From: Microbacterium sp.
GTDB lineage: Bacteria; Actinomycetota; Actinomycetes; Actinomycetales; Microbacteriaceae
Reading direction: 5' to 3'
Length of the DNA stretch: 64,000 nt
Assembly: GCF_017305435.1 (NCBI RefSeq)
Contig: NZ_JAFKIP010000008.1
Location: 123,216 to 187,215 of the forward strand
Shown in pieces: positions 1 to 8,476 of the stretch; position 1 is the stretch's first letter, and every line of letters begins with the position of its first letter. The notes beneath the pieces were generated by a model. The model saw only the letters and a program-made list of their open reading frames with translations. It searched no databases and had not been told where the DNA came from. Position numbers and translations under genes: made by a program.

Positions 1-768
1 CAGCAGGGCGTTGACCTTGTCGGCGGCGGCCTGGGCCTTCGCCGTGCTCGCGGCGGCGGTGACGGCGAACGGCTCGGGGGTGATCGAGATGTCGGTCTGG
101 CCGGCGGCGAGGGCGTCGTGGAGGGCTGCCCTGACCTGGTCGACGTCGATCCCCGTGCCGTCGACGGCGGGGGTGACGGCGAAGCCGGCCCCGGTGAACG
201 ACACGGCGGCGGGGGTCGGGTCGGTGTAGGCGGACGGGGCGGCGGCACGCAGCGCGTCGGTCGCGCGGTCGTCGTCGACCGTCACGGTGGCATCCAGCGG
301 ATCGCCGAACCACTGCGTGACGTTCCACATCGGCCGCTGCTGGAAGGCCGCGTCGGCGAGAGCGGCGGCGTCGACCTGAGCGCCCAGATCCGCGCCCGAG
401 ACTGTGGCCCCCGAGCCGTCGAGCGTGACGGAGGTCTCCGCGAGGCGCTGGTCGATGGCATCCGTCGCGGCCCCCGCGGTCATGAAGCCGACCGGCACGC
501 CGCCGATCGTCGTACCGGGCGCGATGAGCAGAGTGGATGCCGCGGCGACGCCCGCGACCACGAGCGCGACCGGGATGCCGATCCACAGCCACAGCTTCTT
601 GCGGCTGCGCTTCGCCGGCTCGGCGGGAGCCCATGCGACGGGGGCGGCGATCGCGTCGGAGGCCGCGGCGGCATCCAGTACGTGCGTGTCCATCCCCGCT
701 TCGGCGACCGGGGTCGCCGGCGTGGCCGACTCGCCGTCGGTCTCCGACTTCGAAGCCAGATCGGTCAT
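1..768 (-). CDS. Membrane-anchored cell-wall protein, L,D-transpeptidase or VanW type (3' part outside window)
   Basis: The frame begins at 768 and runs off the left edge, leaving 256 residues. An acidic, Ala-rich cytoplasmic head (1-52) is followed by a basic patch KRSRKK (53-58), one membrane span (about 59-82) and an outside region. That region has GTTIGGVPVGFMT straight after the membrane and FAVTPAVDGTGIDVD further on, which fits the PG_binding_4 fold. In actinobacteria this layout is usual for YkuD L,D-transpeptidases that crosslink peptidoglycan; VanW proteins share the same repeats. The catalytic region with its Cys is outside the window, so the choice between the two is open. The assignment to the cell envelope is firmer than the enzyme name. 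Confidence 0.6.
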   Translation of the reverse strand, partial: MTDLASKSETDGESATPATPVAEAGMDTHVLDAAAASDAIAAPVAWAPAEPAKRSRKKLWLWIGIPVALVVAGVAAASTLLIAPGTTIGGVPVGFMTAGAATDAIDQRLAETSVTLDGSGATVSGADLGAQVDAAALADAAFQQRPMWNVTQWFGDPLDATVTVDDDRATDALRAAAPSAYTDPTPAAVSFTGAGFAVTPAVDGTGIDVDQVRAALHDALAAGQTDISITPEPFAVTAAASTAKAQAAADKVNALL

Positions 769-884
769 TGCGCACCCCCCGGTCCAGGCGGATCGGCGCG
801 CGCACGCCCCGATCCGCCCCTCAATCGTACGCGAAAACCGCCCGGTCACCGGGGGAGACGGTGCCGCGAGACGTCACGGAAGCA

Positions 885-1352
885 TCACGAGGAGGGGCAC
901 AGCTTCGTGAAGGCGGTGAGGGAATGCTGGATGCCGGCGGTCGCGGACTGCAGCGCCGGCAACTGGGACAGGTCGCCGGACGCGATCGCGCCGAGCGCCG
1001 TGGCGCCCTGTGCGAAGCCCGCCTGCAGGTCCGGCAGGAGGCGTGCGATCTCGGGGTTGTCGACGGCGGTCGCGGCGTCGGCGAGGGAGGCGGCCACGTC
1101 GCTCATGACGCGGGCGGAGGCATCCGGATCCGTGACGTCGAGCTGCGTCAGGCGCTGTGCGGCATCCGCGACCTTCTCCCGCACCGCCGTGCACGCGGCG
1201 CCGACGTCCTGGGCGGATGCGGACGGGGCAGGGGAGGTGCCCGCGGCGCAGCCCGCGAGGGCGAGCGTCGTGGCGACGATGAGGGCGATGAGCGTGCGGG
1301 GGGTTCCGACGGTGCGGCCTCCTCGGTCCATGCGGTCTGTGCGGCGGGACAT
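885..1352 (-). CDS. Small secreted lipoprotein, unknown function
   Basis: 155 residues. A basic N-terminus and hydrophobic stretch (about 18-31) lead to a lipobox ending LAGC, with the lipidated Cys at 35. The mature part is an Ala-rich, mostly helical domain with one Cys near its start (GAACTAV) and one at the C-terminus (KLCPSS), which could pair. I do not recognise a family. The start at 1352 is chosen because GAGAGGAG lies about 8 bases upstream; the frame stays open upstream to 1592 but reads through the ROK gene and its operator, so the longer form is rejected. It is divergent from the ROK regulator gene and shares its promoter region. A second in-frame ATG at 1331 is possible. Confidence 0.7.
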   Translation of the reverse strand: MSRRTDRMDRGGRTVGTPRTLIALIVATTLALAGCAAGTSPAPSASAQDVGAACTAVREKVADAAQRLTQLDVTDPDASARVMSDVAASLADAATAVDNPEIARLLPDLQAGFAQGATALGAIASGDLSQLPALQSATAGIQHSLTAFTKLCPSS

Positions 1353-1428
1353 CCGGCCGGCTCCTCTCGATGGGATGACGTAACGGTTGTGTAAACGATG
1401 GGGCGATTCGCGGCGCGCGCTTGCGAAA

Positions 1429-1457
1429 GGTTTGTTCGTAAGGTTTACTAACAAACA
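1429..1457. promoter_or_regulatory. ROK-type operator overlapping the start of the ROK regulator gene
   Basis: An imperfect palindrome of 14-base arms centred on G1443 has 11 of 14 matched positions. The left arm reads GGTTTGTTCGTAAG and the right arm TTTACTAACAAACA. It overlaps the ATG at 1457 and lies about 75 bp from the divergent lipoprotein start, so it probably mediates autoregulation of the sugar operon. The same core (TTTGTT, seven bases, TTTAC) recurs in front of the hexosaminidase gene. Confidence 0.65.
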
Positions 1458-2638
1458 TGCCAGGATCGGATACGCAACGGAGCTCCTCCGCCGAGAACAC
1501 CCCGCGGACGGGGCGTTCCTTCGGGTCGAGCCGCGCGCTGCGTCAGGCCGCGAAGGTCCTTCCCGAGCACGCTCGGGCGCACAACCGATCACTCGTGCTG
1601 CAGACCCTCTTCCACCAGGGTGCCATGTCGCGCGCGGATCTCTCCCGGGAGACGGGCCTCACTCGCGTCACGATCTCTGATCTCGTCGCCGAGCTCATCG
1701 ATGACGGCTACGTCGCGGAGCGCGGCGTGCGCGAAGCCGCCGGGCCCGGAAAGCCCGCGATCCTCGTGGACCTCGACCGGGAGGGCCACCGCATCATCGG
1801 CGTCGACCTCTCACGCAGCGACCGCTTCCTCGGCGCCGTGCTCACGCTCGACGGCGAGATCGTCGCGCGTCACGACGTCGACGTCCCGGCCGAACGCTCC
1901 GACATCCTGCCGATGGTCATCGCCCTCGTCCGCGCCCTCGTCGACGATGCGCATGCCCCCGTACTCGGCATCGGCGTCGGCTCGCCGGGTATCGTCGACG
2001 ACCACGGCGTCGTGCTGACGGCGCCCAACTTCGGCTGGACCGCCGTCGACCTCGAGCACATCCTGAACGCAGAGGTGTCGCTCCCCGTTCTCGTCGCCAA
2101 CGACGCGAACGCCGCCGTACTCGCCGAGTACACCTTCGGCGGATCGGGCGAGGACGTCCTCCTCGTGCGCGTCGGCCGCGGTGTCGGCTCGGGTCTGCTC
2201 GCGAGCGGCCAGCCGATGCTCGGCAGTCGATTCGCCGCCGGTGAGATCGGGCACGTCACCGTCGGTACCGATGGCGGGCCGGTGTGCGTCTGCGGCAAGG
2301 TCGGATGCCTCGAGGCCTGGCTGTCCGAGCCGTCGCTCCGGCGCGCGCTCGCCGAGCCCGACGCCGACCGCGACGCGGTCCTGCGCGATGCGGGGGAGCG
2401 GCTGGGCATCGCGCTGGCGCCCGTCGTCGGCGCCCTCGACCTGTCGGAGATCGTCCTCTCCGGCCCCGAAGAGCTTCTCGACGGCCCTCTCGCCGAGGCG
2501 ACCGTCGAGACACTGCGTGCACGCACGCTCGCCGAGTTCCACGACGGCGTGCGGGTGCGGATGACGGCCGAAGGGCAGGACATCGTCCTGCGCGGCGCGG
2601 CCGTCATGGTCCTCTCCGGACAACTCGGGGTCTCATAG
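1457..2638 (+). CDS. ROK-family transcriptional repressor of amino-sugar genes
   Basis: 393 residues, usual for NagC/XylR-type ROK repressors. A winged helix-turn-helix sits at about 42-95 (MSRADLSRETGLTRVTISDL around 57-76). The sugar-binding ROK domain has GIGVGSPGIVDD and the zinc motif CVCGKVGC (Cys 276, 278, 283). It leads an operon with a sugar ABC transporter, a ROK kinase and nagB, so GlcNAc, GlcNAc-6-P or chitobiose is the likely inducer (inference). The ATG at 1457 lies inside the operator and has no ribosome site, so the transcript may be leaderless; a later start is possible because the first 35 residues are outside the conserved fold. Confidence 0.85.
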   Translation: MPGSDTQRSSSAENTPRTGRSFGSSRALRQAAKVLPEHARAHNRSLVLQTLFHQGAMSRADLSRETGLTRVTISDLVAELIDDGYVAERGVREAAGPGKPAILVDLDREGHRIIGVDLSRSDRFLGAVLTLDGEIVARHDVDVPAERSDILPMVIALVRALVDDAHAPVLGIGVGSPGIVDDHGVVLTAPNFGWTAVDLEHILNAEVSLPVLVANDANAAVLAEYTFGGSGEDVLLVRVGRGVGSGLLASGQPMLGSRFAAGEIGHVTVGTDGGPVCVCGKVGCLEAWLSEPSLRRALAEPDADRDAVLRDAGERLGIALAPVVGALDLSEIVLSGPEELLDGPLAEATVETLRARTLAEFHDGVRVRMTAEGQDIVLRGAAVMVLSGQLGVS

Positions 2639-2719
2639 CCCTCACCAATCCCCCCGGACGGTCGGTCGGAGTCCCGTCACCCGACCACACGGGAACACCA
2701 AGAAACAAAGGAAGACACC

Positions 2720-3988
2720 ATGAACAAGAAGCTCGGAGCCCTCGCGCTCCTCGGCGCTTCGGCTGTCGTTCTCGCCGGCTGCGCAGGCGGCACCTCCGGT
2801 GGCAACTCCGCCACGCCGGAGGCCGCAGAGCTGCGCGTCTGGCTCGTCGGCACCGACACGCCCCAGGACGCCCGCGACTACCTCACGAAGACCTTCGCCG
2901 AGGAGAACCCCGGTTCGAAGATCGTCATCGAGGAGCAGCAGTGGACGGGCCTCGTCGACAAGCTCACGACGAGCCTGTCCTCGAACGACACCCCGGACAT
3001 CGTCGAGATGGGCAACACGCAGGCCGCGGCGTTCACCTCGTCGGGCGCGCTGCTGGACATCTCCGACATCAAGTCCGACCTCGGCGGCGACGACCTGCTC
3101 CCCGGTTTCGTCGAGGCGGGTTCGTGGGACGGCAAGCTGTACGCTGCGCCGTACTACTCGGGCGCGCGCGTCGTGTTCTACAACACGGCCCAGTATCAGA
3201 CGGCCGGCGTCTCGGTTCCGACGACGCTCGGCGACTACGTCTCCAACGCGGGCAAGCTCGCGGCGGCGCTGCCGGGTGTCTCGGGCGTCTACTTCCCGGG
3301 CAAGGACTGGTACAACGCCCTCCCCTTCATCTGGGAGAACGGCGGCGAGATCGCCGTGCAGAAGGACGGCAAGTGGGACGCGCAGATGTCCAGCGACGCC
3401 TCCGTCGCCGGCATCACGCAGGTCCAGGAGGTCATGGCCTCCTCCCTCGCCCCGAAGGACGGCGACGAGACCGAGGCGTGGGTCCCGTTCCGCACCGAGA
3501 AGGCCGCGACCCTGTCCGCCCCGAGCTGGGCGTACTGGTCGATCGTCGCCGATGAGAACAAGGCCGACACGGCGCTGACCAACTCGCTCGGCTACTTCGC
3601 CCTCCCGGGCAAGGACGGCGGCGCGGCCAAGGTCTTCGCCGGCGGCTCGAACATCGGCATCGCGGCCAAGTCGTCGCACGCCGACCTCGCCAAGAGCGCG
3701 CTGAAGATCATGCTCAGCGACGACTACCAGGAGATCCTGGCCAAGGGCGGCCTCGTGCCGGCCAAGAAGTCGCTCGGCAAGGACGTCGCTGCGGCGACGC
3801 CCGAGCTCGCCAAGATCATCGCGGATGCCGCCGCGAACGCCAAGCTCACCCCGGCATCGCCCAAGTGGGCCGACGTCGAGGCGAAGGGCCTCCTGCAGGA
3901 CTTCTTCGTGAAGGTGGCGCAGGGCGGCGACGTCAAGGCGCTCGCGACGGACCTCGACACGCAGATCGAGTCCATCCTCAACGGCTGA
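2720..3988 (+). CDS. Sugar ABC transporter substrate-binding lipoprotein (chitobiose/GlcNAc type)
   Basis: 422 residues. The signal peptide ends in a lipobox LAGC with the lipidated Cys near 20. The rest follows the cluster-B extracellular solute-binding fold, with ELRVWLVGTDTPQDARDYL opening the first lobe and PDIVEMGNTQAAAF in the first crossover. It captures sugar outside the membrane for the two permeases just downstream. AAGGAAG provides a ribosome site before 2720. The neighbours (ROK repressor, ROK kinase, nagB) point to N,N'-diacetylchitobiose or GlcNAc, as for DasA/NgcE of Streptomyces; this is inferred from context, not read from the binding site. Confidence 0.88.
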   Translation: MNKKLGALALLGASAVVLAGCAGGTSGGNSATPEAAELRVWLVGTDTPQDARDYLTKTFAEENPGSKIVIEEQQWTGLVDKLTTSLSSNDTPDIVEMGNTQAAAFTSSGALLDISDIKSDLGGDDLLPGFVEAGSWDGKLYAAPYYSGARVVFYNTAQYQTAGVSVPTTLGDYVSNAGKLAAALPGVSGVYFPGKDWYNALPFIWENGGEIAVQKDGKWDAQMSSDASVAGITQVQEVMASSLAPKDGDETEAWVPFRTEKAATLSAPSWAYWSIVADENKADTALTNSLGYFALPGKDGGAAKVFAGGSNIGIAAKSSHADLAKSALKIMLSDDYQEILAKGGLVPAKKSLGKDVAAATPELAKIIADAAANAKLTPASPKWADVEAKGLLQDFFVKVAQGGDVKALATDLDTQIESILNG

Positions 3989-4092
3989 TCCCCTCAGCCT
4001 GACCCGGCGGGTCCTCCCGCCACCGGTTCCCCCGGGGTCCCGAAACCCCGGGGGAACCACCCCTCGACGCACCCACGGAAGGAGATCGTGCG

Positions 4093-5049
4093 ATGATCTC
4101 GACGACAATCTCCCCCGAGTTGACCGAGCCTTCGCCCGCGGCCCCCGCGCCGCGCCGCCGCCGTCCCTTCGACGGCACGCCGCTGGCGCTCTTGCTGCCC
4201 GCGCTGGTGATGCTCGTCGTCTTCATCGGCTGGCCGCTTCTGCAACTGATCATCATGTCGTTCCAGAAGTACGGCCGCGAACAGATCTTCGGAGCCCCGC
4301 CCAGCTTCGTCTGGTTCGACAACTACATCAAGGTCCTCACGGACTCGGAGTTCTGGACCGTCCTCGGGCGCAGCTTCGGTCTCATGGTCGTCTGCGCCGC
4401 GGCGACCATGGTGTTCGGCATCGCGATCGCCCTCATGATGAAGTCGCTCGGCAAGGTGATGCGCACGGTCGTCTCGGTCGGTCTCCTCCTCGCCTGGGCC
4501 ATGCCGGCCCTCACCGGCACGATCGTCTGGGGCTGGATCTTCGACACGTCCTACGGCCTCGTCAACTACGTGCTGACGCAGATCACGGGGCAGAACTGGA
4601 TCGGCCACAGCTGGCTGTCCGATCCCCTCAGCTTCTTCGGCGTCGCCGCCATCATCATCACGTGGGGCGCGATCCCCTTCGTCGCGTTCTCGACCTACGC
4701 GGGCCTCTCCCAGGTCCCCGACGAAGTGCTCGAAGCGGCATCCCTCGACGGGTCGAGCGCCTGGCAGCGCTTCCGGTTCATCGTGCTGCCCTACGTCCGC
4801 TCGATCCTCGTGGTCCTCCTCATCCTGCAGGTGATCTGGGACCTCCGCGTCTTCGCGCAGATCTACGCGCTGCAGACCGTCGGCGGCATCCGCGCCGACA
4901 CCAACACCATCGGCGTCTACATCTACTCGGTCTCGATGGCCACCGGTGACCTGGGCTCGGGTGGGGCGATCTCGGTGCTCCTCGTGATCATCCTGCTCGC
5001 GATCTCCGCGTACTACATCCGCACCATGCTGAAGGAGGACGAGTCGTGA
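4093..5049 (+). CDS. Sugar ABC transporter permease, MalF/UgpA type
   Basis: 318 residues with six predicted membrane spans after a Pro/Ala/Arg-rich cytoplasmic head. The EAA loop that docks on the ATPase is EAASLDGSSAWQRFRFIVLP at about 214-233. It pairs with the next permease to form the membrane channel for the binding protein encoded upstream. Its end overlaps the start of the next gene by 4 bases (GTGA), showing coupling. The start at 4093 is preceded by GAAGGAG. No ATPase gene is present in the operon, so the pair probably uses a shared MsiK-type ATPase encoded elsewhere. Confidence 0.9.
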   Translation: MISTTISPELTEPSPAAPAPRRRRPFDGTPLALLLPALVMLVVFIGWPLLQLIIMSFQKYGREQIFGAPPSFVWFDNYIKVLTDSEFWTVLGRSFGLMVVCAAATMVFGIAIALMMKSLGKVMRTVVSVGLLLAWAMPALTGTIVWGWIFDTSYGLVNYVLTQITGQNWIGHSWLSDPLSFFGVAAIIITWGAIPFVAFSTYAGLSQVPDEVLEAASLDGSSAWQRFRFIVLPYVRSILVVLLILQVIWDLRVFAQIYALQTVGGIRADTNTIGVYIYSVSMATGDLGSGGAISVLLVIILLAISAYYIRTMLKEDES

Positions 5050-5885
5050 GCGCCCGTACGCGCCGCACCGCCGGCCGTGTCGCCCTGAACGCCGCCGCCG
5101 TCGTGGTCTTCGTCTGCTCCGTGTTCCCGGTCTACTGGATGGTCAACACGGCCCTCCTGCCGGGCTCGGCGGTCAAGAGCGACGTGCCGCACTTCTGGCC
5201 CGACCAGTTCACGCTGAAGAGCTTCGAGGCGGCATGGAACGGCGGCTTCGTCCCCGCCCTCGGCATCTCGCTCGCGGTGACGCTCCTCACGCTCGTGACC
5301 GCCCTCGTCTTCGCGTTCCTCGCCTCGATCGCCGTCTCGCGCTATCGCTTCCGGTCCCGGAAGGCCTTCATCGTCGCGATCCTCGTCATCCAGATGATCC
5401 CCGCCGAGGCGATGATCATCTCGACGTTCCGCGTCCTCGACGGCTGGCAGCTGCTCAACACCGTCATCGGTCTCGCCGCGGTGTACATCGCGATGGTGCT
5501 GCCGTTCACGATCTGGACGCTGCGCGGTTTCGTGAACGGCATCCCCGCCGACCTCGAAGAAGCCGCCATGATCGACGGCTGCACGCGCACGCAGGCGTTC
5601 TGGCGGGTCACGTTCCCGCTCTTGGCGCCGGGCCTCGTCTCGACCGGCATCTTCGCCTTCATCCAGGCGTGGAACGAGTTCGTGTTCGCGCTCGTCATCA
5701 TGACGCGCCCCGAGATGGAGACGCTGCCGATCTGGCTGCGCAGCTTCGTGCAGGCGACGAAGGCCACCGACTGGGCGGTCGTCATGGCCGGGTCGACCCT
5801 CATGGCCATCCCCGTGATCGTCTTCTTCCTCATCGTGCAGGGCAAGATGACGAGCGGTCTCGTGTCGGGAGCGGTGAAGGGCTGA
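5046..5885 (+). CDS. Sugar ABC transporter permease, MalG type
   Basis: 279 residues, six predicted spans, starting with GTG at 5046 inside the end of the preceding permease. The EAA loop EEAAMIDGCTRTQAFWRVTF lies at about 171-190. It is the second half of the heterodimeric membrane channel. Its stop overlaps the ATG of the sugar kinase (TGATG at 5883-5887), so import and phosphorylation are translated together. Confidence 0.9.
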   Translation: MSARTRRTAGRVALNAAAVVVFVCSVFPVYWMVNTALLPGSAVKSDVPHFWPDQFTLKSFEAAWNGGFVPALGISLAVTLLTLVTALVFAFLASIAVSRYRFRSRKAFIVAILVIQMIPAEAMIISTFRVLDGWQLLNTVIGLAAVYIAMVLPFTIWTLRGFVNGIPADLEEAAMIDGCTRTQAFWRVTFPLLAPGLVSTGIFAFIQAWNEFVFALVIMTRPEMETLPIWLRSFVQATKATDWAVVMAGSTLMAIPVIVFFLIVQGKMTSGLVSGAVKG

Positions 5886-6883
5886 TGCGACTCGGATTCG
5901 ACGTCGGGGGCACCAAGACCGACGCCGTGGTCGTCGCGCCCGGCGAGGAGGTCCTCGCGCGGGTGCGGCGCCCCACCGGGTGGGGGCCCGACGCGGTCGT
6001 CACGACCGTGCTGGGCCTCGTCGCCGAGCTGGCCGACACCGTCGGCATCCGCCCCGCCGAGTTCCGTTCGATCGGCATCGGGATGCCGGGGCAGGTCGCC
6101 CCGGGGAGCGCCACGGTCACGCACGCGGTCAACCTCGGCGTCGACGAGCTCGATCTCGCGGCCGCCGTCGGCGGTGTCGTCGGGGTGCCGGTGCGCGCCG
6201 AGAACGATGTGAAGGCCGCCGCGATCGGCGCGTATGCGCTGCACGGAGCTTTCTCCGGGGCGTTCTCCGGCGTCATCCCGGATGCGACCTCCGCTGCGTT
6301 CTCCGGCGCCGAGCCGGCGGGGGCGCACACGCTCGCCTATCTCAACCTCGGCACCGGCGTCGCGGCGGGCTTCGTCCGCGACGGTGAGCTGTGGCGCGGC
6401 GCGCACGGCACGGCGGGCGAGGTCGGGCACATCTCCGTCGATCCGCACGGTCCGCTGTGCAAGTGCGGCCAGTTCGGCTGCATCGAAGCCTTCTGCGGCG
6501 GCGGCGCCATCGCCGAGCGCTGGGGTCGCGCGTCGGCGCTGCCCGTGCGCGACGTCTTCGACGCGGCGGATGCCGGGAACACCGAGGCGATCGCGCTGCG
6601 CGCCGGCCTCGCCCACGGCGTCGCGTCGGCCATCCGCGTGATCGTGCTGTCCGCAGACGTCGATCGCGTCATCCTCGGGGGAGGCGTCACCGCCCTCGGG
6701 GATCGTATGCTGAGCCTCGTGAAGGACGACCTCGCCGCGAGTGCCGCGGCATCGCCCTTCATGAGGTCCCTTCGCCTCCCCGACCGGGTGGAGCTGCTGC
6801 CTCCCGGGTCGCCGGCTGCGGCCGTCGGCGCGGCACTGGTCGGGGCCGGCGCAACCGAACAGGAGGCAGTCGCCCATGGCTGA
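5885..6883 (+). CDS. ROK-family sugar kinase, probably N-acetylglucosamine kinase
   Basis: 332 residues. The ATP-binding phosphate loop DVGGTKTD is at 6-13 and the ROK zinc site CKCGQFGC is near 193-200; AENDVKAAAIG holds the catalytic-region Asp. It should phosphorylate imported GlcNAc to GlcNAc-6-P, the substrate of NagA and then NagB. The start is fixed by the TGATG junction with the permease gene. Between the Asp region and the LNLGTG loop there is an extra Ala/Phe/Ser/Gly segment (about 120-145) with AFSG three times, not usual for the family. The end overlaps nagB by 8 bases. Confidence 0.85.
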   Translation: MRLGFDVGGTKTDAVVVAPGEEVLARVRRPTGWGPDAVVTTVLGLVAELADTVGIRPAEFRSIGIGMPGQVAPGSATVTHAVNLGVDELDLAAAVGGVVGVPVRAENDVKAAAIGAYALHGAFSGAFSGVIPDATSAAFSGAEPAGAHTLAYLNLGTGVAAGFVRDGELWRGAHGTAGEVGHISVDPHGPLCKCGQFGCIEAFCGGGAIAERWGRASALPVRDVFDAADAGNTEAIALRAGLAHGVASAIRVIVLSADVDRVILGGGVTALGDRMLSLVKDDLAASAAASPFMRSLRLPDRVELLPPGSPAAAVGAALVGAGATEQEAVAHG

Positions 6884-7655
6884 GATCGTCATCGTCCCGT
6901 CCGCCGCGGCAGCGGGGGTCCTCGTCGCCGACGAGATCGTGAAGCTCATCTCCGCGCGGCCCGATGCCGTCCTGGGGCTCGCGACGGGGTCGACGCCCCT
7001 CACCGTCTACGAAGCCCTGCGCCCGCGCGTCGCGGGCCTCGACCTCTCGCGCGTGCGGGGATTCGCGCTCGACGAGTACGTGGGCATCGATCCGAACCAC
7101 CCGGAGAGCTATCGATCGGTGATCACGAAGGAGGTCGTCGAGCCGCTCGGCCTCGACCCCGCGTTGATCCACACGCCGAACGGCGACCTGGCGACGATCT
7201 CGCACGCGGGCGAGGACTACGAGCGCGCGATCGCTGCGGCGGGCGGCATCGACCTGCAGATCCTGGGCATCGGGACATCCGGCCATATCGGCTTCAACGA
7301 GCCGGGTTCGTCGTTCGCGTCGCGGACGCGCGTGAAGACCCTCATCGAGCAGACCCGTGAGGACAACGCCCGCTTCTTCGACTCGGTCGACGACGTGCCG
7401 ATGCACTGCATCACGCAGGGGCTCGGGACGATCCTCGAGGCCAGGCACCTGTTCCTGCTCGCGTTCGGCGAGGGGAAGGCCGCCGCGGTCGCCGGCGCCG
7501 TCGAAGGGCCCGTGACGTCGTCGCTGCCCGGGTCGGCGATCCAGCTGCACCCGCACGTGACGGTCGTCGTCGACGAGGCGGCCGCCTCGAAGCTCGCGCA
7601 CGCCGACTACTACCGCTACGCGTTCGCCAACAAGCCCGCCTGGCAGGGTCTCTGA
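6876..7655 (+). CDS. nagB: Glucosamine-6-phosphate deaminase
   Basis: 259 residues, full length for NagB. It converts glucosamine-6-P to fructose-6-P and ammonia, the last step of the pathway before glycolysis. Key motifs are LGLATGSTPL (phosphate binding), FALDEYVG with the catalytic Asp near 67, and GIGTSGHIGFNEPGSS with the catalytic His. It starts inside the last codons of the ROK kinase gene, so the two are translationally coupled. The last codons and stop lie in the first copy of a 27-28 bp direct repeat. Confidence 0.95.
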   Translation: MAEIVIVPSAAAAGVLVADEIVKLISARPDAVLGLATGSTPLTVYEALRPRVAGLDLSRVRGFALDEYVGIDPNHPESYRSVITKEVVEPLGLDPALIHTPNGDLATISHAGEDYERAIAAAGGIDLQILGIGTSGHIGFNEPGSSFASRTRVKTLIEQTREDNARFFDSVDDVPMHCITQGLGTILEARHLFLLAFGEGKAAAVAGAVEGPVTSSLPGSAIQLHPHVTVVVDEAAASKLAHADYYRYAFANKPAWQGL

Positions 7656-7701
7656 CCCGCCCCGCCGCGGGCATGGTCTCTGACCCGCCCGGCGCGGGCA
7701 T
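7647..7701. repeat. 27-28 bp direct repeat covering the nagB stop codon
   Basis: Two near-identical copies, 7647-7674 and 7675-7701, each begin GGTCTCTGACCCGCCC and end GCGGGCAT. The first copy carries the real nagB stop; the second carries a silent copy of it. This looks like a recent tandem duplication. Confidence 0.7.
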
Positions 7702-7703
7702 GA

Positions 7704-7775
7704 ACTCCGCAGATCGTCGCGTACTCCGCAGGCATCCCTCCTCTCGCCTGCGGAGTACGTGCTTTTCTGCGGAGC
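7704..7775. repeat. Nested inverted array, 19-bp period (ACTCCGCAG core)
   Basis: The core ACTCCGCAG occurs directly at 7704 and 7723 and inverted (CTGCGGAG) at 7748 and 7767, so both pairs have a 19-bp period. The inner arms of 14 bp (7720-7733 with 7746-7759) pair perfectly and the outer arms (7704-7713 with 7766-7775) pair 9 of 10, leaving a 6x6 internal loop. It lies between nagB and the next + gene and may act as a terminator. The same core and period recur at 54816-54897. Confidence 0.75.
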
Positions 7776-7818
7776 ACGTCCCCCTCCTGACGCGGTGGTC
7801 GGCCGGTAGGGTGACCGT

Positions 7819-8457
7819 ATGACGGATGCCGAGGTCCGGACGCCCGTGCGCAGCTGGCTGGGGGGCGGCGCGCTGCTCGCCGCCGCGGCCGTGCTTCCGC
7901 TCGTGTTCGGCGCAGGGGTCGGCGTCGGCCTGATCCCGCGAACTCTGGGTCAGATGCTGGTTCTCGCGGCCATGGTCGTCTTCGCCTTCGGGCTGCGCGG
8001 AACGGGCTCGCTCGTCGCGCGCCGCCCCGTCGGCATGATCGCCCTGCTCGTGCTGGGGCTCGTGCCGCTGGTGTTCACGCTCGCGACGCCGTCGAGCGTG
8101 AGCGAGGACGAGGTGTGGCTCCTGCAGATCCTCGGCTACTCCGAGCTGGTCGTCAGCGTCGGTGCGGCGCTCGTCGCCGCGATCGAGATCGCTCGCGCAC
8201 GGGTCGTGCCGGATCCGTGGCGGTGGGCTCCCACAGTGGCGCTCGCGGTCATCGTGTTCGTGCAGGCAGCCGCGCAGGTGATCGGGGTCGCGGTGGGGTC
8301 GGAGCGTCTGCTGGACCTCGTCCCGGCGCTCAGCGCCGCGGGGTTCGCCACGGCTGTGCTGGTGCCTCTCGCCCTGGGCGTGATCGCGATGATGCTCGGC
8401 GCGCGCGGCCGGCAAGGCATCCCCGCGGCATCCCCGCAGGTCTATCCGCCCGCGTGA
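7819..8457 (+). CDS. Hypothetical polytopic membrane protein
   Basis: 212 residues. About six hydrophobic spans are visible, arranged as three pairs, with a charged loop (SSVSEDEVW) in the middle and a short Pro/Ala tail. I recognise no family, no catalytic motif and no metal site. The start at 7819 follows GGTAGGGTGACCGT; the TAGGGT in it could be a -10 box, which would make the transcript leaderless or nearly so. It stands alone between the nag operon and the convergent flavin oxidase gene. Confidence 0.65.
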   Translation: MTDAEVRTPVRSWLGGGALLAAAAVLPLVFGAGVGVGLIPRTLGQMLVLAAMVVFAFGLRGTGSLVARRPVGMIALLVLGLVPLVFTLATPSSVSEDEVWLLQILGYSELVVSVGAALVAAIEIARARVVPDPWRWAPTVALAVIVFVQAAAQVIGVAVGSERLLDLVPALSAAGFATAVLVPLALGVIAMMLGARGRQGIPAASPQVYPPA

Positions 8458-8476
8458 GGCCACGGCACCGCGCGCG

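Noticed and set aside
885-1592. 235-residue start for the small lipoprotein
   Set aside because: The extra 80 residues read through the ROK operator and gene start and would bury the signal peptide.
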